From: Mycobacterium sp. E183
GTDB taxonomy: Bacteria; Actinomycetota; Actinomycetes; Mycobacteriales; Mycobacteriaceae
Direction of reading: 5' to 3'
Assembly: GCF_001667735.1 (NCBI RefSeq)
Contig: NZ_LZJN01000003.1
Span: forward strand, 1-64,000
Length of the DNA stretch: 64,000 nucleotides
Shown here: one piece after another, positions 8,685 to 16,505 of the stretch
Layout of the letters: the number at the start of each line of letters is the position of its first letter
Numbering within the stretch: position 1 is the stretch's first letter
The notes under the pieces: model-generated
Databases searched by the model: none
What the model was told of the DNA's origin: nothing
What the model saw: the letters and a program-made list of their open reading frames with translations, nothing else
Program-made: the position numbers and the translations under genes

Positions 8685-9491
8685 TCACTCGCCCTTGCGG
8701 GGGCGGATCACCTTGCCGGCGGACGTCCCCCCGTCTACCGGCAGCACCGTACCGGTGACATAGCGCGACCGGTCGGTGGCGAAGTACAACGCCGCCTCGG
8801 CGACGTCCTCGGGCGTGCCCTCCCGCTTCAGTGGCCGGTCGTCGCGCATCCCCTGCCGAATTTTCGCCTCGAACCGCGCCAGCTCATCCGGATCCACGTC
8901 GACCGCCGACGACGCCAGGATAGGGGTGGGGATGCTGCCGGGGGCAATCGCGTTGACCCGAATCTCATGGCGCGCCAACTCGATTGCCGCCGACTTGGTG
9001 AACTGGACGACCGCGGCCTTCGAAGCACGGTAGATCATCACCCCGCCGCCCGCCTGGATTCCGCCGATCGACGTCAGGTTGATGATCGATCCGCCGCCGT
9101 TTTCGGCCATGTGGCGAGCGGCATCCCGGGTGCCGGCCATCACCCCCAGGACGTTGACCCCCATCACCCGGTGAAAGTCGGCGAGATCGTCGTCGAGCAG
9201 CCGGCGCAGGGGGCTGGAAATCCCGGCGTTGTTCACCATCACGTGCAGGCCGCCGAATCTCTCGACGGTGGTGGCGACCAAAGCCCCGACCTGTTCGGGA
9301 TCGGAGACGTCCGTGCGCCGGAACAACGCCCCGGCGCCCAACGTGGCGGACAGCTCCTCGCCCCGGTCCGCCTCGACGTCGGCGATGACCACCCGCGACC
9401 CCTCGGCAACGAACCGTTCCGCTATCCCGCGACCGATTCCCGACGCGCCGCCGGTAACGATGGCAACCTTGCCAGCCAGTTCGTTGACCAC
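8685..9491 (-). CDS. Short-chain dehydrogenase/reductase (classical SDR)
   Basis: This 268-residue protein starts at GTG 9491. The NAD(P) motif TGGASGIGRG is at about 14-23, followed by the structural NNAG motif, a Ser in INLTSIGG, and the catalytic pair in YRASK. An acidic residue after the second strand (VVIADVEADRG) favours NAD over NADP. The substrate is unknown. The palindrome at 9519-9540 lies upstream and matches the one in front of the TetR gene, so co-regulation with that locus is likely. Confidence 0.9.
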   Translation of the reverse strand: MVNELAGKVAIVTGGASGIGRGIAERFVAEGSRVVIADVEADRGEELSATLGAGALFRRTDVSDPEQVGALVATTVERFGGLHVMVNNAGISSPLRRLLDDDLADFHRVMGVNVLGVMAGTRDAARHMAENGGGSIINLTSIGGIQAGGGVMIYRASKAAVVQFTKSAAIELARHEIRVNAIAPGSIPTPILASSAVDVDPDELARFEAKIRQGMRDDRPLKREGTPEDVAEAALYFATDRSRYVTGTVLPVDGGTSAGKVIRPRKGE

Positions 9492-9518
9492 CCGACGAGT
9501 TAATCCGCGTCGACCAGG

Positions 9519-9540
9519 TTAAGTCAAGCAGTTGATTTAA
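9519..9540. promoter_or_regulatory. Palindromic operator, copy 2
   Basis: TTAAGTCAA-N4-TTGATTTAA, with both 9-base arms identical to copy 1 at 7837-7858 and only the 4-base spacer differing. It sits 27 bp upstream of the SDR start at 9491, matching the spacing of copy 1 to the TetR start. Confidence 0.7.
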
Positions 9541-9639
9541 GCGGTCGGAGGGAGAGGGTACGGCCCGAGGGTTCCCCTTGTCCCGCGCACCGGCCATGCT
9601 GAGGGGACCAGTTCATCGGGAAACTCGGGAGGGCTCGAC

Positions 9640-10407
9640 ATGAAGGTATTGGTCATCGGGGGCAGCGGACTCATCGGGTCGCAGGTCATCGCCAATCTGA
9701 CGGAGTTGGGGCACGAGGCGGTGTCAGCCTCGCCGCGGTCGGGGGTCGACTCCGTGACCGGCGAAGGTCTCGCCGAGGCCGTGGCGGGCGTGCACACGGT
9801 GGTAGACGTGTCGAATTCGCCGTCGTGGGCCGACGACGATGTGCTGAACTTCTTCACCACCTCCACCCGCAACCTGCTGGAGGCGGAGCGGGCCGCCGGC
9901 GTGCAGCACCATGTAGCCCTCTCGATCGTGGGCGCCGATCGCACCCAGGAGAGCGGCTACATGCGGGCCAAGGTCGCCCAGGAGAAGCTGATCAAGGAAT
10001 CGGGACAGCCGTACTCGATCGTGCGGGCGACGCAGTTCTTCGAATTCGTCAGCGGCATCGCCGATTCGGCGACCGACGGCGACACTGTTCGCCTGCCGCA
10101 TGCGGCGTTCCAGCCCATCGCCGCCAAGGACGTCGCCGCGGCCGTAAGCCGCGCAGCGGCCGGTGAGCCGACCAATGGGGTCACCAACATCGCGGGTCCC
10201 GAAAAGCTGGGCATGGACGACTTCGCCCGCGCCAGCCTGGCCGCGGACGGCGATGCACGCCAGGTCGTGACCGATCCGACGGCGCGCTACTACGGCGCCG
10301 AACTCGATGACCACAGCATCGTTCCCATCGACGGGGAAGACCCGACGATCTACTCCACCCGCTTCAGCGACTGGAAGGCCAGTCAAACTCCCAGCGGTGC
10401 GCGCTAG
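9640..10407 (+). CDS. NAD(P)-binding atypical SDR (NmrA-like)
   Basis: This 255-residue Rossmann protein begins MKVLVIGGSGLIGSQVIANL, the GxxGxxG motif of extended or atypical SDRs. SIVGADRTQESGYMRAKVAQ holds a Y-x-x-x-K spacing (YMRAK). Family members include NmrA-like redox sensors and isoflavone-reductase-like enzymes; the actual role is unknown. The ATG follows a GGGAGGG ribosome site. It is the first of a plus-strand run with the SDR at 10441 and the solute-binding protein at 11190. Confidence 0.85.
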   Translation: MKVLVIGGSGLIGSQVIANLTELGHEAVSASPRSGVDSVTGEGLAEAVAGVHTVVDVSNSPSWADDDVLNFFTTSTRNLLEAERAAGVQHHVALSIVGADRTQESGYMRAKVAQEKLIKESGQPYSIVRATQFFEFVSGIADSATDGDTVRLPHAAFQPIAAKDVAAAVSRAAAGEPTNGVTNIAGPEKLGMDDFARASLAADGDARQVVTDPTARYYGAELDDHSIVPIDGEDPTIYSTRFSDWKASQTPSGAR

Positions 10408-10440
10408 CCGGCCGCGGAAAGCCACCGGGGGGTGAGACCG

Positions 10441-11184
10441 ATGCCACGAGTCGCATTGATCACCGGAGCAAGCCGGGGAATCGGGGCGGCGACCGCGCGG
10501 GTCCTGGCCGAGGCGGGCATGCGGGTGGTGGTCAACCACCGCGCGAGCGCGCCGGAAGCGGAGGAGGTGGTGGCCGGCATCACCGCGGCCGGCGGCGAAG
10601 CCGTCGCGATTCAAGCCGATGTCACCGTGCCCGGCGACGTGTCGGCGATGGTCGACGAAATCGCGCAGCGCTGGGGCGGGGCCGACGTGCTGGTCCACAA
10701 TGCGCTGATCCCGTTCGTCGTCACCTCGTTCGCCGACCTCACCTGGGAACAACTGGGTGGCAAGGTGAACACCGAGCTGCACGCCGCATACCTGTTGACC
10801 AAATCTGTTGTACCGCACATGATTTCCCGCGAATATGGCCGGTTGATCTATCTGAGCACCGGACTTTCGCGTCGTCCGCGCGAAGGGATGATCGCGCTGG
10901 GCACGGCGAAGGCGGCGCTGGACCAGTTCGTCCGATACGTCGCACTCGAGCTGGCGCCGCACGGGATCACCGCGAATCTCGTCGCGCCCGCCACCGTGGG
11001 CGGCACGACGGTGACCGGGCAGCTCTCCTCCGAGCGGGTGCGTCAGCTCGGAGAGGCCGCGCCGATGGGTAGGCTCGTCACCCCCGAGGAGGTCGCCCAC
11101 ACGATCGCGTTCTTGGCCAGTGCGGACTCGGGTTTCACCACCGGGCACTATCTGCCGGTCAACGGCGGCCTGGCGATGGACTGA
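10441..11184 (+). CDS. SDR-fold oxidoreductase without the catalytic tyrosine
   Basis: This 247-residue protein has a normal cofactor motif TGASRGIG (residues 8-15), and NHR after strand 2 suggests NADP. The NNAG motif is altered to HNAL (87-90). Ser139 is present (YLSTG). The Y-x-x-x-K position reads LGTAK, with Leu153 where the catalytic Tyr belongs and Lys157 kept. The protein may bind a nucleotide without classical chemistry or use another acid (inference). ATG 10441 is preferred over an in-frame GTG at 10432. The next gene begins 5 bases after the stop. Confidence 0.85.
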   Translation: MPRVALITGASRGIGAATARVLAEAGMRVVVNHRASAPEAEEVVAGITAAGGEAVAIQADVTVPGDVSAMVDEIAQRWGGADVLVHNALIPFVVTSFADLTWEQLGGKVNTELHAAYLLTKSVVPHMISREYGRLIYLSTGLSRRPREGMIALGTAKAALDQFVRYVALELAPHGITANLVAPATVGGTTVTGQLSSERVRQLGEAAPMGRLVTPEEVAHTIAFLASADSGFTTGHYLPVNGGLAMD

Positions 11185-11189
11185 ACACC

Positions 11190-12056
11190 GTGCACACCAT
11201 CGATTTGGCCTACGTCGGGCGCGGCATTCACGAAGAACTGGTCGCGTATGTGGCCGATCAGGAGGGTTACTTCCACGATGAGGGGGTGCACGTGGCGGTG
11301 CGGGACGGAATAGGCTGGGACACAGAGCGTCTGCGCTCCTGCGCGACGATCGGCCTCGGACGTGCCGTGTTGTCGCGACTGACGCACGGCATCGAATGGA
11401 CGGTCCTGAGCGTCAACACGCACCGTCCGCTGTTCTGGTTCCTGGGCGGCGCCGGGGTGAGATCCATGGCGGATCTTCGCGGGCGCCGGCTTGCGGTGCA
11501 CGCACCGCACACCGCGCCGGGCTGCTTCGCCCGAATCGTGCTGCGTCGGCACGGCCTTGATCCCGATCACGACCTCGAGTGTGTGGTGCGCGCGCCCGGT
11601 GACTACCAGATGGATTTGAGGAAGCTGCGGGATAAGTCGATCGACGCCGCGTATGTCGGGAGCACTCTTGATCCCGAGCAGGTCGCCGAGGAGGAAGGCT
11701 TCCACGCGCTGGCCTGGGTGGGAGATCACTTCCAGATTCCCACCGTCGGAGTCGCTGTGGATCCGACCCGGCTTCCGATCGACAGCCCGGCTGTCCAAGC
11801 GGTGGTGCGGGCCAACCGACGTGCCCTGAAGACCATGGCGGAACGGCCCGATTTGGCGATCGGCCACATGGCGTCATTCTTGAACCGGCTGACGGTCGCC
11901 GAACTGCAACGCCACTACGAGCACTACATCGGTCCGTACTTCACCGCCGACGGCCGGGTGCACCTCGATACCGCCCAGCGCGCGCTCGACGCGGTCGCCG
12001 CCGAACTCGGCGTCACGCCGCTGCCGGCCCAGCGGATCTACCAGCCTGCCGTCTAG
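11190..12056 (+). CDS. Solute-binding protein of the NMT1/THI5 (SsuA-like) fold
   Basis: This 288-residue protein starts at GTG 11190, 5 bases after the SDR. IDLAYVGRGIHEELVAYVAD, EGYFHDEGV and MADLRGRRLAVHAP are typical of periplasmic binding proteins for sulfonates or thiamine precursors. No signal peptide or lipobox is visible, and no permease or ATPase gene adjoins. It could instead be a cytoplasmic ligand-binding or pyrimidine-synthase-like protein. From memory, some 4,5-dihydroxyphthalate decarboxylases share this fold, which would fit a catabolic neighbourhood; this is unproven. Confidence 0.72.
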   Translation: MHTIDLAYVGRGIHEELVAYVADQEGYFHDEGVHVAVRDGIGWDTERLRSCATIGLGRAVLSRLTHGIEWTVLSVNTHRPLFWFLGGAGVRSMADLRGRRLAVHAPHTAPGCFARIVLRRHGLDPDHDLECVVRAPGDYQMDLRKLRDKSIDAAYVGSTLDPEQVAEEEGFHALAWVGDHFQIPTVGVAVDPTRLPIDSPAVQAVVRANRRALKTMAERPDLAIGHMASFLNRLTVAELQRHYEHYIGPYFTADGRVHLDTAQRALDAVAAELGVTPLPAQRIYQPAV

Positions 12057-12205
12057 CCGGGCACTGAAAAACGAGGTCGGTTCATGTTCGCTTCGGCCGC
12101 GCGGCGCTGCTCGCCGCCCACGATCGGTGCTGCCCGTTGCGCTCCGCGGGCCGCCCGGACGCGGTATAAGACAGGGGGACGAGTCGAGCAAACGAGGAGC
12201 GATCG

Positions 12206-13840
12206 ATGCGTGTGCAACCCGCAAGTGGTGCCCCCTTCGAGCAAACGCTCCTCACCAGGCGAGGATTCATCGCCGCCGGCATCGCCGGGGGGTTCGCGCT
12301 GACGGCGTGCAGTCAATCCAAGCCCGCGCTGTCGGGCGACGCCCAGATGGCCGCCGCCATTGACGCCGCCGAGGCCGCCCGGCCGCACAGCGGCCGCACC
12401 GTCACCGCCAGCCTGACCGCTCAATCGGTCCAGATCGACCTCGGCGGTCCCGTTGTCCGCACGCTGGCCTACGGGAACTCGATCCCCGGAGCGCCGATTC
12501 GGGCGCGAATCGGTGACGAGCTGGTGGTGAACGTGTCGAACCGGCTCGACCACCCGACGTCGGTGCACTGGCACGGCATCGCGCTGCGCAACGACATGGA
12601 CGGCGCCGCGCCCGCCAGCCCGAACATCCCGGCCGGCCAGGACTTCACCTACCGCTTCTCCGTCCCGAATGCGGGCACCTACTGGGCCCATCCGCATACC
12701 GGCGGCCTGGACGCCGACACGGGTCTCTACCTGCCGGTCATCGTCGACGACCCGACGGAGGGCAATTACGATGCCGAATGGATTGTGGTACTTGATGACT
12801 GGACCGACGGCATCGGAAAGTCGCCTCAGCAGCTCTACACCGAACTGACCAGCCCGAACAAGCCCGCCCCGCCAAGCGCGCCCCCGACGACGACCACCAC
12901 TTCCACCACGAGTGAGACGCCCACGACGACGTCGACGAGTGAGACCTCGGCAACGTCGACCAGCCCGACCAGCTCGACAAGCCCGCCGCCCCCGACGGCC
13001 GCGACCTCTGGCGGCAGCGTGGGCAGAAGCGATCTGATCGGCGGCGACGCCGGCGACATCGCTTACCCCTACTACCTGATCAACGGCCGAATCCCCGCCG
13101 CTCCCATGAGCTTCAGCGCGAAGCCGGGGCAGCGCATCCGGATCCGCTTCATCAACACCGGCTCCGACACCACGTTCCGCGTCGCGCTGGCCGGTCATTC
13201 GATGACGGTCACCCACACCGACGGTTACCCCGTGGTCCCCACCCAGGTCGACGCGCTGCTGATCGGGATGGCCGAGCGCTACGACGTCATCGTGACCGCC
13301 GCCGACGGCGTATTCCCCTTGGTCGCACTCGCGGAGGGAAAGAACGCTCTGGCCCGCGCGCTGCTGTCCACCGGCGCGGGCGGCCCGCCCGACCCCGGAT
13401 TCCAACCGCCGGAGCTCAATCGACGGGTGGGCACGGTCGAGATGTTCACGGCCACAACGCCGGTGAACCTGGGCCGGCCGCAGCCGGGCCTGAACCTCCC
13501 GGTGGTGTTGGGCGGCAACATGGTCCAGTACAACTGGACTATCAATGGAAAGCCCTACAGCGACACCGAACCGTTGCACGTCCGGCAGGGTGAACGCCCC
13601 ACGATCACGTTCGACAACACCACGATGATGTATCACCCGATTCACCTGCACGGCCACACTTTCCAACTGATCAAGGCCGACGGAAGCCCCGGACCCCGCA
13701 AGGACACCCTGATGGTGCTGCCCAACCAGAAACTGCTCGCCGTGCTGGTGGCCGACAATCCGGGTTTGTGGATGTTGCACTGCCACAACACCTATCACCA
13801 AGAGGCAGGCATGCAGACCCGGCTGGACTACGTGTTCTAA
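12206..13840 (+). CDS. mmcO: Multicopper oxidase, exported lipoprotein
   Basis: This 544-residue homologue of mycobacterial MmcO oxidises Cu(I) and substrates at the cell envelope and protects against copper. The N-terminus LLTRRGFIAAG is a Tat signal, and LTAC ends in Cys35, a lipobox. Copper ligands: HWHG 121-124, HPH 162-164, HPIHLHGH 477-484, and HCH at 525-527 with His531 and Met536. Residues 220-268 form a Ser/Thr/Pro-rich low-complexity linker between cupredoxin domains. The ATG at 12206 follows a GAGGAGCG ribosome site. TATAAG at 12165-12170 is a possible -10 element. It is convergent with the hydrolase at 13837, the stop codons overlapping. Confidence 0.93.
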   Translation: MRVQPASGAPFEQTLLTRRGFIAAGIAGGFALTACSQSKPALSGDAQMAAAIDAAEAARPHSGRTVTASLTAQSVQIDLGGPVVRTLAYGNSIPGAPIRARIGDELVVNVSNRLDHPTSVHWHGIALRNDMDGAAPASPNIPAGQDFTYRFSVPNAGTYWAHPHTGGLDADTGLYLPVIVDDPTEGNYDAEWIVVLDDWTDGIGKSPQQLYTELTSPNKPAPPSAPPTTTTTSTTSETPTTTSTSETSATSTSPTSSTSPPPPTAATSGGSVGRSDLIGGDAGDIAYPYYLINGRIPAAPMSFSAKPGQRIRIRFINTGSDTTFRVALAGHSMTVTHTDGYPVVPTQVDALLIGMAERYDVIVTAADGVFPLVALAEGKNALARALLSTGAGGPPDPGFQPPELNRRVGTVEMFTATTPVNLGRPQPGLNLPVVLGGNMVQYNWTINGKPYSDTEPLHVRQGERPTITFDNTTMMYHPIHLHGHTFQLIKADGSPGPRKDTLMVLPNQKLLAVLVADNPGLWMLHCHNTYHQEAGMQTRLDYVF

Positions 13841-14661
13841 ACGTTCGCGGCGAGGAAATCGAGCAGCAGACCGTTCACCGCTGCCGACTGCTCGATCTGT
13901 GGGCAGTGGCCGGCCCTGTCGACCACGACGGAGCGGGCACCGTCGATCTGCTTGGCGATCTGGGCGGACCAGCCGGCCGGCAGCAGCTTGTCGTCTCCCC
14001 CTTCGACGACCAACGTCGGCACGCTGATGCGCTGGTAGACCCGCGCGCTCGACGGGGTGGGGGGACGTGACGAGCCCGGGCGGCGAAAACGCGCCGCCGC
14101 CACCGCCTCCCACGCACCCGGCGCGGTACTCGACTCGTAGCGGCGTCCCACGTATTGCTCGTCGTCCGGATAGCCGGGGTCGTGGAACAGGGCTTCGACG
14201 ATGCGCCGCATGGCCGGGAGCGTCGCGTCGTACTCCTGCAGCGCCGCAAAGTGTTTGTTCTGCTGGATGTCTCCGCCCCCGCAGATGATCGTCAGGCTGC
14301 GGACCGGTAGCAGCGACGTGTCCGCCGTGGCGTCGGTGAGCAGGTTGATGGCGCCCATCGAGTTGCCGACGAAGTGCGCCGAGTCGACGCCGAGCAGTTC
14401 ACAGAACCGCGCCACGTGCCGGATCCGCATCCCGCGCCCGTCGACGAAATCGATGACCTTCGCCGAGGCCCCGAAGCCCAGCTGGTCCGGTGCGAGCACC
14501 CGGTATCGGCCGGCCAGCGCCGCGATGTTGCGTTCCCAGCCCAGCTCGGCGCTCGCGCCGAATTCACCGCCGTGCAGCAGCACCACCGGCTCGCCGTCGC
14601 CCGCCTCAAGGTAGCCGGTCGTCAGGCCGTCCACCAGCATGCTCTTGCGCGCGAAGGCCAT
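13837..14661 (-). CDS. Alpha/beta hydrolase (MhpC-like)
   Basis: This 274-residue protein has the HGGEFG oxyanion segment, the nucleophile elbow GNSMG, an acid in GGDDKLL and the catalytic His in AGHCPQ. The fold resembles C-C bond hydrolases that cleave meta-ring-fission products. It is the last gene of the minus-strand operon that starts at 22984; its ATG overlaps the stop of the cyclase gene (TGATGG). The same operon begins with a second hydrolase of the fold, so the two may act on different intermediates (inference). Confidence 0.87.
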   Translation of the reverse strand: MAFARKSMLVDGLTTGYLEAGDGEPVVLLHGGEFGASAELGWERNIAALAGRYRVLAPDQLGFGASAKVIDFVDGRGMRIRHVARFCELLGVDSAHFVGNSMGAINLLTDATADTSLLPVRSLTIICGGGDIQQNKHFAALQEYDATLPAMRRIVEALFHDPGYPDDEQYVGRRYESSTAPGAWEAVAAARFRRPGSSRPPTPSSARVYQRISVPTLVVEGGDDKLLPAGWSAQIAKQIDGARSVVVDRAGHCPQIEQSAAVNGLLLDFLAANV

Positions 14662-15653
14662 CACTTGATCGCGATCGGGTTGACCGGAGAGCCGACCGCC
14701 CCGACCACCCGCAGGGGCGGCGCGACGAGCTGGAACTCGTACACGCCGTCGGCGGCGCAGTCCTCGGCGAGCGCGGTGAGGTCCCAGTATTCGCCGAAGA
14801 TCATCCCCATGTCGCGCAGGCAGAGCAGGTGCAGGGGGAAGGTGATTCCGTCGATGCCGGACACCAGGTCTTCGACCTGAAGGTTGTCGGCGGCGACGGC
14901 CGCGATCTCGTGATCGTGCAGCCAGTGGGCGCACCGCCAGTCGAGCCCGGAGTAGCCTTCCGTCTTGTCTCCGGTCATGAGAAACCTTGTCCACCAGCCG
15001 GTCCGGATGAGCACGATGTCGCCCCGGCCGATGGTCACGCCCTGGGCGCGAACCACGTCGTCGAGTTCCTCCGGCGAGATCGGATTCCCGGCTTCGAGGA
15101 AGACCTCCGCCCCGCGGTGGCGAACCAGGTCCAGCAGCACGCCGCGGGAGGTGATGCCCTTGACGTCGACCTTGTCGATACCGCAGTGGTAGGCGCCCAT
15201 GCTGGTCACCGAATCCGCCGCGAAACCGTTGTAGAGGTGGTCGTCGTAGTAGACGTGGGACAGCGCATCCCACTGGCTCGCCGCCTGCAACGGCATGATG
15301 ATGATGTCGTCGTTGAACCGGAACGGGTTGTCGGCCGTCATGTAGCCACTCAGCTGGTGGGCCAACGGGTTACGCGGCCAGTTCGGCCCGTACTTGGCCA
15401 GCGTGTGCACGTCGCCGCCGTCGACGGTCATGATGTGGACCGGGTTGTGCCGGAACTCGAACGCGCCCTGCGGACCCGAGGCGCCGAAGTCCACGCCGAG
15501 CGGGAACACCTTGCCGTGCCTCACCAGACTCGCGGCCTGGGCTACCTTGTCCGCGGTGATGAAGTTGAGGGTGCCTAGCTCGTCGTCGTCGCCCCACCGT
15601 CCCCAGTTGGAGACGTCGCGCGCGGCCCGACGGAAGTCGGTCAAGTCGGTCAC
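14661..15653 (-). CDS. Cyclase/kynurenine-formamidase-like metal hydrolase
   Basis: This 330-residue protein of the cyclase family starts GTG-ACC and overlaps the SDR stop by 4 bases. It opens GRWGDDDELGTLNFITADKV, typical of actinobacterial members. The metal site region reads QAASQWDALSHVYYDDHLYN. The Asp and following His are kept, but the upstream HxGTH part is replaced, as in a known subgroup. Such enzymes hydrolyse amides or lactones. In this operon a lactone or ring-opened intermediate is a reasonable substrate (inference). Confidence 0.85.
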   Translation of the reverse strand: MTDLTDFRRAARDVSNWGRWGDDDELGTLNFITADKVAQAASLVRHGKVFPLGVDFGASGPQGAFEFRHNPVHIMTVDGGDVHTLAKYGPNWPRNPLAHQLSGYMTADNPFRFNDDIIIMPLQAASQWDALSHVYYDDHLYNGFAADSVTSMGAYHCGIDKVDVKGITSRGVLLDLVRHRGAEVFLEAGNPISPEELDDVVRAQGVTIGRGDIVLIRTGWWTRFLMTGDKTEGYSGLDWRCAHWLHDHEIAAVAADNLQVEDLVSGIDGITFPLHLLCLRDMGMIFGEYWDLTALAEDCAADGVYEFQLVAPPLRVVGAVGSPVNPIAIK

Positions 15654-16474
15654 CGGGCTCCTTCCTGCCTTGGTAAGAGGTCACGCGCAATCGCGGCGCC
15701 CACGTTTCCGCCGTCGACCCAGATGACCTGGCCCGTGATGTAGCTGGCTGCACCACTATTCAAGAAGAGCAATACCGCGGCCTGCTCTTCGGGGTCGGAG
15801 ACCCGACCCAACGGCTTGGGGATGTCGTCGAGGAATCCCTGCCCGTACGCAGTCCGGAGCTGGTCGAGGATCGGGGTCTCGGTGACCCCGGGGCCGGTGC
15901 AGTTGATGCGGATGCCCCTGGCACCCAGCGGTGTAGCGCTTCGCATGGTGTAGAAGATGATCGCCTCTTTGGACAGTTGGTAGCCGTTGCCGAGGCCCTG
16001 GGGATTGGCGTGGCACCACTCGATGCCCTCCCGCATCGTCGCGGTGTTCAGCAGGGGCGCGACCAGCGCCACGTGTTCGCGATAGGCGGCCGCCGCGAGC
16101 GAGGACACGCTCACGATCGACGATCCCGCGACCATCTTGGGAACCAGCGCCTCGGTGAAATGGCGCAGGCCCAGGAAGTTCACCGTGGCAACGAGGGCGG
16201 GGTCGCCGATCCCGGACGAGACGCCGGCGACGTTGAAAAGCGCGTCGACCGGCCCGCCGATCGAGGCGACGGCGTCATCGATCGAACCCTGGACAGCCAG
16301 GTCCACCTCACGAAAGTCGTTGAGCTGCACGTCCGGTCGCAGCCTGTCCAGCCCGACGACGTCGGCACCGAGTTCGGTGAGTTGGCGAACCAGCTGCCCC
16401 CCGATGCCCGAGGCGCACCCGGTCACCACCGCACGGCGGCCGTCGTAGCGCCAGAGCTCGTCGATCGATCCCAA
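15650..16474 (-). CDS. Short-chain dehydrogenase/reductase
   Basis: This 274-residue protein is read from TTG 16474, 7 bases after AGGAGA. TGCASGIGGQ is the cofactor motif, NVAGVSSG replaces NNAG, Ser lies in VSVSSLAAAA and the pair in YQLSK. Asp in VGLDRL after strand 2 suggests NAD. A long insert between Ser and Tyr (about residues 130-160) resembles 3-alpha-hydroxysteroid dehydrogenase/carbonyl reductase SDRs. It lies between the LLM protein and the cyclase in the operon. Confidence 0.87.
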   Translation of the reverse strand: MGSIDELWRYDGRRAVVTGCASGIGGQLVRQLTELGADVVGLDRLRPDVQLNDFREVDLAVQGSIDDAVASIGGPVDALFNVAGVSSGIGDPALVATVNFLGLRHFTEALVPKMVAGSSIVSVSSLAAAAYREHVALVAPLLNTATMREGIEWCHANPQGLGNGYQLSKEAIIFYTMRSATPLGARGIRINCTGPGVTETPILDQLRTAYGQGFLDDIPKPLGRVSDPEEQAAVLLFLNSGAASYITGQVIWVDGGNVGAAIARDLLPRQEGAR

Positions 16475-16505
16475 GGCCGTCTCCTGTTTCAGCGACCTCC
16501 CGGAG

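Noticed and set aside
12053-14113. 686-codon minus-strand frame across mmcO
   Set aside because: Antisense to an obvious multicopper oxidase; no protein family visible.
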